64,000 nt of DNA from Lacticaseibacillus sharpeae JCM 1186 = DSM 20505 (GCF_001436225.1 NZ_AYYO01000044.1:91542-155541); one strand, 5' to 3'. Shown: positions 7,722 to 15,652, numbered from the stretch's first letter. The notes: generated from the sequence alone by a model not told the origin. Made by a program: numbers and translations.

Positions 7722-7971
7722 GCTAGACAGCGGGGACTACATCAACACAGAAGCAGTCGAAGTAATCAAGGGCGGTGACAACCCGTACATCGGATTGCGG
7801 AGCAACAATTCGTTCGACATCACTCCCGCCGACCGCGACCGCATCGTGGAAGCGATGGGCGAAAAGCCGAGTGGCGAGTATGGGGAAGTCATTCGGTGGA
7901 ATATAGCAGGAAATCCATATGAGATAGATCTTGACGGAAAAACCTACACACTCACGGAGGTGGAACGGTGA
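7711..7971 (+). CDS. Hypothetical phage protein (86 aa)
   Basis: A small, probably beta-rich protein (MLIKLDSGDYINTEAVEVIK, YEIDLDGKTYTLTEVER). GGAGGTG sits 7-8 nt before ATG 7711, inside the end of the previous gene. No known domain. The 3' end supplies the SD (GGAGGTGG) for the next gene. Confidence 0.6.
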   Translation: MLIKLDSGDYINTEAVEVIKGGDNPYIGLRSNNSFDITPADRDRIVEAMGEKPSGEYGEVIRWNIAGNPYEIDLDGKTYTLTEVER

Positions 7972-8438
7972 CAGCACACAAATACTACAAGCGCGGTCTC
8001 GTTATCGCAGAGCAGTTTGACGGGTCTGCGGAGATGGCAGAAAAGATGCTTCCTGGCTGTGAGCGAGGAAACAATGAGGTCTGGCTCAGGAACGCCTTTG
8101 ACACAGAAGGCAACTTCATCTATCAAGACGAATTGAAAGTTGGCGACTGGGCTGTGCCTAACGACTATGCCACATGGCTCATGTCTGACGAAGATTTCCA
8201 TGCAACGTATGCCGAGTTGCCTGTGATTCCGCAGAAGGTAGCTGATTACATCCAGAAGGCCAAGGCTGGCACATGGGGCATCATTGACTGTTACTACCAC
8301 GTAGCCGATAACGTGACTGCGTGTGGCTTGGATGGCGTGCGGGACTGGGAACGATGGATTGTTGACCATCAAGACACATTTGCTCGCGCATGGCTCGATG
8401 GCTACCAGATTGAGGAGGGACAGCATGAAGAAAGTTAA
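7968..8438 (+). CDS. DUF1642-like phage protein with N-terminal extension
   Basis: A 156-residue protein. The first about 80 residues (YYKRGLVIAEQFDGSAEMAE) resemble phage proteins that carry a small 'PGDWVV'-type module (KVGDWAVPNDYATW). The C-terminal half is DUF1642-like (LPVIPQKVADYIQKAKAGTW, DTFARAWLDGYQIEEG). Function unknown. Paralogous at the C-terminus to the protein at 6942-7265. Confidence 0.7.
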   Translation: MTAHKYYKRGLVIAEQFDGSAEMAEKMLPGCERGNNEVWLRNAFDTEGNFIYQDELKVGDWAVPNDYATWLMSDEDFHATYAELPVIPQKVADYIQKAKAGTWGIIDCYYHVADNVTACGLDGVRDWERWIVDHQDTFARAWLDGYQIEEGQHEES

Positions 8439-8616
8439 CAGCAATCCGGTACAGCTCACCTTGCACACAGCCACGACGAAGCAAACGTGGACTTGGTTCA
8501 TGGTTATGGATGGCGCCAAGTACTTCCACGGCGTATGGGGCAAGCCTATCGCACCCACGCTCAAACGCTGGCGGCGACTACGGCGGTTACTAATGCAGGA
8601 GGAACGAAATGACTGA
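8425..8616 (+). CDS. Hypothetical small basic phage protein (63 aa)
   Basis: ATG 8425 has the SD GAGGAGGGA (8412-8420). The protein is short and basic with a tryptophan-rich centre (TKQTWTWFMVMDGAKYFHGV) and an Arg-rich C-terminus (LKRWRRLRRLLMQEE). No family is recognised. It overlaps both neighbours. Confidence 0.55.
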   Translation: MKKVNSNPVQLTLHTATTKQTWTWFMVMDGAKYFHGVWGKPIAPTLKRWRRLRRLLMQEERND

Positions 8617-8923
8617 TAAAGACCTTGATACCGTTTTCCAGCGCGCTGTGCCGTCATGGTTAATGCTCCTACTACTCATTCCACTTGGTCTGTTAGACGC
8701 ATGTGTCGCCAAATATGGCTGGAATACCTTTGTAGTGCCAACCTTCGGTGGTCCACGGCTGACCATCATGGTCACGTGGGGACTGCTGGTATTCTTTAAT
8801 TACCTGATTACTAAACGTAGAGATATGGAGAACAGCAAAACCTCGTGGAATGAATTAATCGGAGCAGTGTTCATCTGTTTATGGTCGTGGTTAATAATGT
8901 TCCTACTACACTTTTTCATCTGA
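8609..8923 (+). CDS. Phage membrane protein (104 aa)
   Basis: Two or three membrane segments are visible: WLMLLLLIPLGLLDACV, TIMVTWGLLVFFNYLI, and a C-terminal LIGAVFICLWSWLIMFLLHF. SD AGGAGG upstream. Its location far from the holin/endolysin genes argues against a holin. An accessory or conversion role is possible but not shown. Confidence 0.6.
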   Translation: MTDKDLDTVFQRAVPSWLMLLLLIPLGLLDACVAKYGWNTFVVPTFGGPRLTIMVTWGLLVFFNYLITKRRDMENSKTSWNELIGAVFICLWSWLIMFLLHFFI

Positions 8924-8935
8924 GGAGGCGCGAGA

Positions 8936-9127
8936 ATGACTGAAACCAAACAGGCTTACGCGAAGATTAAAGCTAGTGATTTAATGGACTATTTCCTAAA
9001 ACGTGCAGCGCAATTGCCGGATGAGTTATCGGCACAGTTTATCGCTGACATTTCATTCGGAATAAACAATGTGCTTAATCCAGACGAAATTTTGCGCATA
9101 CCAACCAAGGGAGTGATTTACCGATGA
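8936..9127 (+). CDS. Hypothetical small phage protein (63 aa)
   Basis: SD GAGGAGGCG about 8 nt before ATG 8936. The first 17 bases of the gene are identical to the start of the next gene at 9124 (both encode MTETKQ), after which the two proteins differ. No domain is recognised. Confidence 0.55.
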   Translation: MTETKQAYAKIKASDLMDYFLKRAAQLPDELSAQFIADISFGINNVLNPDEILRIPTKGVIYR

Positions 9128-9441
9128 CTGAAACCAAACAAGACATATTTAACTATCTGGTCAACCGGACGATTGCAATCAGCCTCCAGCTAGGTATGGC
9201 TAAGCCGATGACCGAGCAGTTTGAGCGGGACATGCGTGCGCTCTACGATGCCGCCACTGATGGCGACCCTGATTGCCCGTACTGCCACGATGATGATAAT
9301 TGGATTGCCGATAGTGATGGTTGGAAGCGACTGTATGTTAATCCAAGTGGCGCAGTTGAGATGTGGAACTTTAGCGAACTCATTATCATTCACTATTGCC
9401 CTATGTGTGGGAGGCATCTAACCAATTTCAGGCGCGAATGA
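9124..9441 (+). CDS. Small zinc-ribbon-like phage protein (105 aa)
   Basis: Two Cys-X2-Cys pairs (CPYCHDDDNW and YCPMCGRHL), about 45 residues apart, suggest a zinc ribbon that could bind nucleic acid or protein. It shares its first six residues with the upstream gene. It overlaps neighbours by 4 nt on each side. Function unknown. Confidence 0.65.
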   Translation: MTETKQDIFNYLVNRTIAISLQLGMAKPMTEQFERDMRALYDAATDGDPDCPYCHDDDNWIADSDGWKRLYVNPSGAVEMWNFSELIIIHYCPMCGRHLTNFRRE

Positions 9442-9560
9442 TGGGCGCGCCAGCGTACTTCCGCGACGATAAGCCTGTCAGTATCGGCGACTGGATTATC
9501 GGCGGAACTCTGATTATCTCTAACACGGAATTTCGCAAACTGTATGCGGCTGTGAAATGA
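9438..9560 (+). CDS. Very small phage protein (40 aa)
   Basis: Tandem ATGs at 9438 and 9441 overlap the upstream stop. The frame stops at 9558-9560. The product contains FRDDKPVSIGDWIIGGTLII and no known domain. Position and overlaps match the surrounding small-gene block. Confidence 0.4.
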   Translation: MMGAPAYFRDDKPVSIGDWIIGGTLIISNTEFRKLYAAVK

Positions 9561-9598
9561 TCAACAAAAATCATCATGTCTACAGCGGAGGAAAAATC

Positions 9599-10003
9599 TT
9601 GGAACGAGCAAAGTTTAACTATCTGATTCAAATCATCAAAGACTACCCGAACGTGCCAAAATATCTGCACGAGCGCGAAGACGAAATCCTCCACCCGTGG
9701 CACGAGCAAGACAATAACATCGGAGGCGGCCGTCCTAGCTCTTCTAATGGACAGGAACGTTTGCTGGTGAAGTTATCCGACGACCGGCGTTTAAACGCTA
9801 TACGGACTCAATATGATGCCGTGGGAAGATGTTTGGCGAATACTGACCCAGACACGTTTCGAATTATCAACGAACTGTATCTCAAGCCACGTACAACGCT
9901 AACCGTGGACGGAGTGGCAGACCTACTGCACATGCCCACGCCAACTGTGCGCAAGCGTAAATCACGGTTTGTTGAAACACTTGCTGACGAACTGGGTATT
10001 TAA
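9599..10003 (+). CDS. RinA/ArpU/DUF722-type late transcription regulator
   Basis: TTG 9599 is preferred because GGAGGA (9587-9592) sits 6 nt upstream and the product then starts like related proteins (MERAKFNYLIQIIKDYPNVP). An in-frame ATG at 9557 exists but has no SD. The 134-residue protein ends with a sigma-region-4-like HTH (VDGVADLLHMPTPTVRKRKS). In Gram-positive siphophages such proteins sit just before the terminase genes and are thought to activate late transcription. The activator role is inferred from family and position. Confidence 0.75.
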   Translation: MERAKFNYLIQIIKDYPNVPKYLHEREDEILHPWHEQDNNIGGGRPSSSNGQERLLVKLSDDRRLNAIRTQYDAVGRCLANTDPDTFRIINELYLKPRTTLTVDGVADLLHMPTPTVRKRKSRFVETLADELGI

Positions 10004-10046
10004 TAAATTGTCACAAAAATGGTCTCAATTGCACTTGTCAACGCCT

Positions 10047-10052
10047 TATATT
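10047..10052 (+). promoter_or_regulatory. Possible activator-dependent late promoter -10
   Basis: TATATT at 10047-10052 follows the late regulator gene. The hexamer 17 nt upstream (CTCAAT at 10024-10029) is a poor -35, which would suit a promoter needing an activator. TTGTCA occurs at 10008-10013 and again at 10035-10040 and could be a recognition half-site. Low confidence without mapping. Confidence 0.3.
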
Positions 10053-10123
10053 AGTAGAGTAGACATCTGTTGATTGTTATCTCGCGATTAAGCTCAATAT
10101 CGTAGTGCCCTATCACTGCGACA

Positions 10124-10209
10124 CCACCCGGTCAGGTCAAACTGCTGGGTGGCATTGTAGTCGGACTCTTCACCGACTACATCTCTCCACACTCACCCGG
10201 GCAACCGGG
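10124..10209 (+). other. Three consecutive RNA hairpins upstream of phage tRNA
   Basis: Hairpin 1: CCACCC 10124-10129 pairs with GGGTGG 10147-10152, extendable by three pairs. Hairpin 2: TGTAGTCGG 10156-10164 pairs perfectly with CCGACTACA 10173-10181 over an 8-nt loop. Hairpin 3: CCCGG 10196-10200 and CCGGG 10205-10209 close a GCAA (GNRA) tetraloop. None is followed by a T-run, so they are not simple terminators. They could be processing or cos-proximal structures; function unknown. Confidence 0.6.
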
Positions 10210-10217
10210 GTACATAT

Positions 10218-10288
10218 TGGAATATAGCCAAGTGGTAAGGCAAGAGGCTTTGAACCTCTAATCGCAGGTTCGAGCCCTGCTATTCCAT
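10218..10288 (+). tRNA. tRNA-Gln(UUG), phage-encoded
   Basis: A cloverleaf can be folded by hand: acceptor TGGAATA/TATTCCA, D arm GCC...GGC, anticodon stem AGAGG/CCTCT with loop CTTTGAA (anticodon TTG), T arm GCAGG TTCGAGC CCTGC. No CCA is encoded. Starting with U1-A72 is typical of tRNA-Gln. It lies between the early and late modules of the prophage, so it is phage cargo rather than a host gene. Confidence 0.9.
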
Positions 10289-10342
10289 TAGGTTAAGAAG
10301 GTGCGTAGAGCACTAACGTGGTTGACTATCCTCAATACCACA

Positions 10343-10400
10343 GTGCCAGTAGCCCAGTTGGTAGAGCTTAACGTCGCGGGTTCGATTCCCGCCTGGCACA
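10343..10400 (+). pseudogene. tRNA-like remnant lacking the anticodon arm
   Basis: The acceptor stem GTGCCAG (10343-10349)/CTGGCAC (10393-10399), a D-arm-like GCCC...GAGC, and a perfect T arm GCGGG TTCGATT CCCGC (10376-10392) are present. The D and T arms are separated by only 8 nt instead of about 22, so the anticodon arm is missing. The acceptor stem is identical to that of the host tRNA-Arg(CCU) at 43193-43266. Most likely a decayed tRNA; a tRNA-like regulatory element cannot be excluded. Confidence 0.75.
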
Positions 10401-10517
10401 TACGGCACAGCCGTAAATATTTTATTGGTGGACTATCATCCGCACAATACATCTTAACAGTCGATAGTCACTCACATCATGGGTGGCTATTTTTATGTGA
10501 ACTGGAGGGCTACCATC

Positions 10518-11309
10518 GTGCAGACTAAGCTCGTATTCATTAATGGTCACCGCAAACTCGTACCACTAGACTATCGTCCGCGTCAGGATTCAGACCGCGC
10601 ATATAACAGGCACCGGACGCAGACTAACGGCAAGTACGTGGCGTTCTATCGGTCAGCACAGTGGCTACATTTACGGCAACAAATACTGGAGCGTGACAAT
10701 GGTATCTGCCAACGATGTGGTATGGAGGCAACGCTCGTGGATCACGTTGTTCCAAGCGAAGACGATTGGGATGACCGGCTGAATGCCGACAACCTGCAAT
10801 CACTGTGCAAGGATTGCCACTATTACAAGACGCGGCGCGAGACGGCTAAGCGAAAGAAAGGTGTGAAGCGTTCGATGCGCATCAACGTGATTGCTGGTTA
10901 TCCAGCAAGCGGCAAGACAACCTACGTTGCCCACCACTGTGGAAGCCATGACTTAATCTTCGACTACGATGCTATCATGCACGCACTTACTGGGCTGCCT
11001 GAACACATCAAGAACATTGACGTTCACGACTATGTAACGCTTATTCGTGAACTGATACTTCGCAAGCTCAAGGCAGAACAAACCTTCGACAACGTTTGGA
11101 TTATCACAACGTTTCCAGACGAGAAGCTCGATAGTCTGTTAGTCAGTCGAGACTTGCATCATCTCATGCTGAACACATCAAAAGAAGTTTGTATTGAACG
11201 ATTGAACAAACAACACAGAAACGTTCCTGAACTTGTGAAGGTCATGTCACGGATTGATGAGCAAAAATCGGAAGGAAAATTTTCCGGCTTCGAAATTATC
11301 GCGCAATAA
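10518..11309 (+). CDS. HNH endonuclease fused to a P-loop kinase/ATPase-like domain
   Basis: GTG 10518 follows GGAGGG (10504-10509). The 263-residue protein has an N-terminal HNH domain of the type next to phage terminases: WLHLRQQILERDNGICQRCG, VDHVVPSEDDWDDRLNADNL, QSLCKDCHYYKT. A C-terminal domain of about 150 residues starts INVIAGYPASGKTTYVAHH (Walker A) with a possible Walker-B-like strand DLIFDYDAIM, like AAA_33/polynucleotide-kinase-type NTPases. The HNH part probably helps terminase at cos or in maturation, as in HK97-like phages. The role of the NTPase half is unknown. The fusion is continuous with no stop or shift. Confidence 0.8.
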   Translation: MQTKLVFINGHRKLVPLDYRPRQDSDRAYNRHRTQTNGKYVAFYRSAQWLHLRQQILERDNGICQRCGMEATLVDHVVPSEDDWDDRLNADNLQSLCKDCHYYKTRRETAKRKKGVKRSMRINVIAGYPASGKTTYVAHHCGSHDLIFDYDAIMHALTGLPEHIKNIDVHDYVTLIRELILRKLKAEQTFDNVWIITTFPDEKLDSLLVSRDLHHLMLNTSKEVCIERLNKQHRNVPELVKVMSRIDEQKSEGKFSGFEIIAQ

Positions 11310-11354
11310 AATCCCCACCCCACCCCCGTCTATTTTTTCGGGGGCTACATTTTC

Positions 11355-11383
11355 GGCTGCTCCTGAACGGACAGCCTCTTTTT
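11355..11383 (+). terminator. Putative terminator between HNH gene and terS
   Basis: GGCTG 11355-11359 pairs with CAGCC 11372-11376, with a further TCC/GGA pairing inside after a one-base bulge, followed by TCTTTTTTG. The stem is modest; it could attenuate rather than stop late transcription. A weaker CCCCG/CGGGG hairpin at 11325-11344 precedes it. Confidence 0.5.
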
Positions 11384-11465
11384 TGCATCCCAATTTCCAT
11401 CAATTTTAGGGGATGTTGTGGTGGTACATCCCATATTCTTACTATTTAGGAGGTGAAAGTGGGTA

Positions 11466-11918
11466 ATGGCTAGAAAACAAAAGATACTGTCCCAATCTCA
11501 AGGGCACTTAACCGTACTTCAACAGGAAGCAAAGATGCAGGCCGAGATTTTAGCTGCTGATGGTTTGCCGGAATTGCAGAAGACACCGCCAGCACATCTT
11601 GAACCGATTGCTAAAGCCGAATACCGCCGCATCGTGGGCAGTATTGGTAAGCTACCGCTACGGAACTTGGATCGTACTGAACTTGAAGCATATTGCACGT
11701 GGTATGCGAGCTATCGTCACATCGTGGACGCGATGAATAAAGCACAGGCCGATGGCAGTACAGAGGAATATTTAGGCTATTTGAGCCAGCTACGCAAGGC
11801 TACGGACGCAATCAAGGGTCTGGCGAGCGACTTAGGTTTGAACGTTAACAGCCGTATGGCGATGAATATGCCGAAAGTGGAAAAAGAGAAGAAGTCACTC
11901 ACGGATATGTTTGGATAG
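11466..11918 (+). CDS. terS: Phage terminase small subunit (P27 family)
   Basis: A 150-residue protein of the P27 small terminase type, which recognises phage DNA and regulates the large subunit. Family features: PPAHLEPIAKAEYRRIVGSI near residues 40-60, LDRTELEAYCTWYASYRHIV in the middle, and the C-terminal LGLNVNSRMAMNMPK segment. SD GGAGGTG lies at 11449-11455. It is followed 12 nt later by terL. Confidence 0.9.
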   Translation: MARKQKILSQSQGHLTVLQQEAKMQAEILAADGLPELQKTPPAHLEPIAKAEYRRIVGSIGKLPLRNLDRTELEAYCTWYASYRHIVDAMNKAQADGSTEEYLGYLSQLRKATDAIKGLASDLGLNVNSRMAMNMPKVEKEKKSLTDMFG

Positions 11919-11930
11919 GGAGGTTAGACG

Positions 11931-13640
11931 ATGAAATTCACAGACCCGACCCCAAATTTTATAAAACGTGTGCTGGACGGGCGCTTGCTAACGTCCGCAG
12001 CGGTACTGCAGGCGGTCAAACGCCAGGAATCCGACTTAAAACGTACCGACTGGCGCTGGGTATGGGATACGGAGCTTGCTGGCAAGGCTGTGAAGTTCAT
12101 GGAGCTCCTACCTGAACCGAAATCCGGCAAGGCACAACCACTAGCACCGTTTCAGAAGTTCATTATTGGCGTTTTATACGGCTGGGTGGACAAAGACGAC
12201 CACACAATCAGACGGTTCACGGATGCGTTTATCAGTATGAGCCGAAAAAACGGTAAAAGTCTGCTAGTGTCGGGTGTTCTACTCTATGAGTTCCTATTCG
12301 GCAAGAATCCCGCTAACAAGCGTCAACTATATACCGCCGCCAACGACCGCAAACAGGCCAGCATCGTGTTTAACATGGTCAAAGACCGATTACGGGCGCT
12401 CTGCCGAAAAGACCCGGAAATAAAGCGAATGACGAAAATCATGCGTGACGAGATGGCCAATCTGGATGACGGCAGTACCATTCGCAGCTTCTCACGCGAT
12501 GCGGGTCTAGTCGATGGTTATGAGCCACACGTCGCTGTCGTGGACGAATATGCGAACGCCAAAACAACCGACATGCTCGAAACGCTCGCTTCTGGGCAGG
12601 TGCTGTTACCTAGTTATCTGACGTTTATCATCTCCACTGCCGGATTCGACATGAACGTGCCGATGTTCACGCAGAACTACCCATACGCTAAAAAGGTGCT
12701 CTCTGGCGAAGCCGAGGGCGAGCGGTATTTCGCGTTTATTGCTGAACAGGAATCAGTCGAAGAGATTAATGACGAACGCCAGTGGATTAAATCGAACCCA
12801 CTGATGGATGTGGACGTTTTGCATGACCAAATTCACGACTATTTGGCGCAAAAACTCGAACAAGCCCGCGAAGATGGCAGCTTGAACGCAAAATTAGTCA
12901 AAAACTTCAATATTTGGCGACAAGCCACCGAGGATAGTTATTTGAACTTTGAAGACTGGAAATCCGCTGAAACGGACGAAAAACCCGATTTGCGCGGCCA
13001 AAAAGTCTGGTTCGGCATTGACGTAGGTCGTACAAGTGACTTGTTCGCTATTACGTGGCTGGTTTTGCAAGAAGGTCACTGGTTTGCGGACGGCTATGCG
13101 TTCATCGCCAGCAAGGGCGGCATTGAAAACAAGATTAAAACCGACAAAATGGACTATCTAGCTGCCGAAAAACGCGGCGAGTGCGAGATTACCACACTCG
13201 AATCCGGAATTATTGACAACGACCGTGTTTATGAATGGCTGGAAGACTTTATCGAACGCAACGACATTGACGTGCAGGGGATTTGTTATGACCCATACCA
13301 ATTCGGGCCAATGCTAACAACCATTGAAAAGAACCACCCTGAATGGCCGATGGTTGCGGTACGTCAGGGGACGCTCACACTGTCGATGCCAACTAAACAG
13401 TTCCGTGATGACATCATCGGCGGCAAAATTCAACACAGTGGTAACCAGCTAATGCAGATGGCCGCGATGAATGCGGTGCTGATTAGCGACAACAACGGTG
13501 TGCGGATTAACAAGAATAAATACGCCAATAAGATTGACATGATGGACGCGCTGCTGGACGCATATGCGGTTGCATTTACTGAAGATGTTGACGCGTTTTT
13601 GAATGACGAAGACGTGTTCAGCGATGACTTTGGATTTTAA
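11931..13640 (+). CDS. terL: Phage terminase large subunit
   Basis: A 569-residue packaging motor. The N-terminal ATPase shows PLAPFQKFIIGVLYGW (adenine/Q-motif region), a Walker-A-like SRKNGKSLL near residue 105, and Walker B VAVVDEYAN near residue 201. The C-terminal RNase-H-like nuclease begins around residue 360 with FGIDVGRTSDLFAI (first catalytic Asp) and has CYDPYQFGPM further on. Full length and intact. It cuts concatemeric DNA and pumps it into proheads. Confidence 0.95.
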   Translation: MKFTDPTPNFIKRVLDGRLLTSAAVLQAVKRQESDLKRTDWRWVWDTELAGKAVKFMELLPEPKSGKAQPLAPFQKFIIGVLYGWVDKDDHTIRRFTDAFISMSRKNGKSLLVSGVLLYEFLFGKNPANKRQLYTAANDRKQASIVFNMVKDRLRALCRKDPEIKRMTKIMRDEMANLDDGSTIRSFSRDAGLVDGYEPHVAVVDEYANAKTTDMLETLASGQVLLPSYLTFIISTAGFDMNVPMFTQNYPYAKKVLSGEAEGERYFAFIAEQESVEEINDERQWIKSNPLMDVDVLHDQIHDYLAQKLEQAREDGSLNAKLVKNFNIWRQATEDSYLNFEDWKSAETDEKPDLRGQKVWFGIDVGRTSDLFAITWLVLQEGHWFADGYAFIASKGGIENKIKTDKMDYLAAEKRGECEITTLESGIIDNDRVYEWLEDFIERNDIDVQGICYDPYQFGPMLTTIEKNHPEWPMVAVRQGTLTLSMPTKQFRDDIIGGKIQHSGNQLMQMAAMNAVLISDNNGVRINKNKYANKIDMMDALLDAYAVAFTEDVDAFLNDEDVFSDDFGF

Positions 13641-13653
13641 GGAAGGCGATTAT

Positions 13654-13842
13654 ATGAATCAAAAAATATTAACCGCTATGTATTGGCTGGTGACTAACAT
13701 CGCCCCTCTACTTCTGCTTGCGGGGATGGCAATAATCACAATCGCCAGTTTTAGAATCTCCACTACGATCGGTTTGTATACGCTTGGCGGATTAATCGTG
13801 CTAGTTGCCACTGTTTTACTGCTCCCCGATGAAAGGGGGTGA
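13654..13842 (+). CDS. Small membrane protein between terL and portal (DUF1056-like)
   Basis: ATG 13654 follows AAGGAAGG. The 62-residue product has two membrane stretches (WLVTNIAPLLLLAGMAIITI and IGLYTLGGLIVLVATVLLL). Proteins of this size in the same slot in lactic phages are assigned to DUF1056 and sometimes called head-tail joining, without firm evidence. The family assignment here rests on size and position. Confidence 0.6.
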   Translation: MNQKILTAMYWLVTNIAPLLLLAGMAIITIASFRISTTIGLYTLGGLIVLVATVLLLPDERG

Positions 13843-13848
13843 TAAATA

Positions 13849-15099
13849 ATGAAGCTATTTCGCAGTATTGATTATGCGACTAATACCGACCCACACTGGG
13901 CGGGCAGTTTGCTCGATGAAGGAATTTTACCGTCCACACGCCATGGGTACACGGGTATCGGTGCATTGCGCAATTCGGACGTTCTGACTGCCGTTTCGAT
14001 TATTGCGGGTGATATTGGTCGGTTTCCATTAGTCGTGGAAGACCGCAATAACGACAAAATTGTCTCACTGGAAAACGTTGAGTATCTGATGAACACGAAG
14101 GCTAATAACCGGCTGACCGCTTATCAGTGGAAATTCAGCATGGCGGTGAATGCGATTCTGTCTGGTAACGCGTATTCGCGGATTGTGCGTGACCCGTTAA
14201 CCGGCGAACCGGCGATGTTTGAGTTCTACGCACCATCGCAGACACAGATTGACGACAACGACCCCGCACAAATCGTGTACCGATTCACGCCATACAACTC
14301 GGGTGTGCAAAAGGTGTGCGAAGCAGCAGACGTGATTCACTGGAAGTTTTTCAGTTATGACACGATTCGTGGGCGGTCGCCGCTGTTGTCACTGGGCAAA
14401 GAAATTAGCTTGCAAGATTCCGGTGTGTCCACGTTGCAAAAGTTTTTCTCTGACGGCCTGAAAGGGTCAATCCTGAAGGCAAAGGGTAAGCTCGGTGCTG
14501 ATGCTCGCCGTAAAATGCGGCAAGACTTTGAGAAAGCACAGGCTGGTGCCTCTGCTGGTGCGCCGATTGTGGTCGATGACACTATGGACTACACACCGCT
14601 TGAAGTTGACACCAACGTACTAAACCTGATTACCAGTAACAACTACTCCACAGCACAGATTGCTAAGGCTTTGCGCGTTCCGGCGTTCCGGTTGGCACAG
14701 AACAGCCCGAACCAGTCCGTCAAGCAGTTGTCTGACGACTACGTGCAGAACGATTTGCCGTTTTACTTTATGCCGATTACGACTGAATTCGAGATGAAGC
14801 TACTTGATGACCAGCAACGACATAACTATTCAATCAGCTTTGACACTAGTGCCGTTGCTGGGATGTCTGTCGATGACGTAGTTAAGCTCAAAAAGAACGG
14901 CGTTATTGTCGGTGATGAAAGTCGCAAGCGTTTGGGCATGAAGGCTACCGGCTTGCCAGATATGAACAAACTGGAAACTGACTTGAACACAATCTTTTTA
15001 GACCAGCGCAGTGTTTACCTCGCATCGAAGGGAGGTGATGAAAATGACAAAGGAAATTCGAACAACCACAACGCCAATGGAAATTCGGGAAGCGACTGA
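13849..15099 (+). CDS. Portal protein (HK97 family)
   Basis: A 416-residue portal that forms the dodecameric DNA channel. Typical elements: LRNSDVLTAVSIIAGDIGRF near residues 40-60, MNTKANNRLTAYQWKFSMAV, RGRSPLLSLGKEISLQDSGV, and IAKALRVPAFRLA...VKQLSDDYVQNDLPFY. The C-terminus is a polar Asn/Gly/Asp-rich tail. GGGGGTGA SD upstream. It overlaps the protease gene by 56 nt. Confidence 0.93.
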   Translation: MKLFRSIDYATNTDPHWAGSLLDEGILPSTRHGYTGIGALRNSDVLTAVSIIAGDIGRFPLVVEDRNNDKIVSLENVEYLMNTKANNRLTAYQWKFSMAVNAILSGNAYSRIVRDPLTGEPAMFEFYAPSQTQIDDNDPAQIVYRFTPYNSGVQKVCEAADVIHWKFFSYDTIRGRSPLLSLGKEISLQDSGVSTLQKFFSDGLKGSILKAKGKLGADARRKMRQDFEKAQAGASAGAPIVVDDTMDYTPLEVDTNVLNLITSNNYSTAQIAKALRVPAFRLAQNSPNQSVKQLSDDYVQNDLPFYFMPITTEFEMKLLDDQQRHNYSISFDTSAVAGMSVDDVVKLKKNGVIVGDESRKRLGMKATGLPDMNKLETDLNTIFLDQRSVYLASKGGDENDKGNSNNHNANGNSGSD

Positions 15100-15652
15100 T
15101 GACCAGCCAATGGTGATTGAAGGCTACGCGCTGAAATTCAATCGTGCATCTAGCCCGATGGGTGTTGGCGAATATACATTCCGCGAACGGATTGACCCGC
15201 ACGCGCTCGACAACACCGACATGCGTAATGCCGTGGCATTGTTCAACCACGATCAGTCGCAAGTTCTCGGACGTAACGGCGTTAACCTTGAGCTTTCTGT
15301 GGACGAAACGGGATTGCGGTACAAGCTGACGCCGCCAAACACCCAACTTGGTCGCGATTTGGTTGAAAACGTGCGTGCGGGCATTATCAGTCAGTCTAGT
15401 TTTGCGTTTACCATTCCAGACAACACCGATGCCGAAAAGTGGACCCGCGACGGTGATGCTGAAGCTCCGTACAATCGCCTGATTCGGTCAATCGACCATA
15501 TCTATGACGTTTCACCCGTAACCACGCCAGCATATCCAGACACCGAAGTGAAAGTCAGTGCACGGTCACTAGACGCAGTAAGAGCGCTCGATTTGCCGCC
15601 AAAGTGGCAGACTGAACGTGAAAAAATGATTTTGTTGCAAGGTCTCGACTAG
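15044..15652 (+). CDS. Prohead protease (HK97 U35 family)
   Basis: ATG 15044 lies 6 nt after GGAGGTGA, which itself is inside the portal gene. The 202-residue protein contains VIEGYALKFNRASSPMG, then FNHDQSQVLGRNGV with the catalytic His (ALFNHD), and ISQSSFAFTI with the catalytic Ser, typical of HK97-type maturation proteases. It processes the capsid protein's N-terminal delta domain. The last codons are part of a hairpin (15641-15660). Confidence 0.93.
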   Translation: MTKEIRTTTTPMEIREATDDQPMVIEGYALKFNRASSPMGVGEYTFRERIDPHALDNTDMRNAVALFNHDQSQVLGRNGVNLELSVDETGLRYKLTPPNTQLGRDLVENVRAGIISQSSFAFTIPDNTDAEKWTRDGDAEAPYNRLIRSIDHIYDVSPVTTPAYPDTEVKVSARSLDAVRALDLPPKWQTEREKMILLQGLD

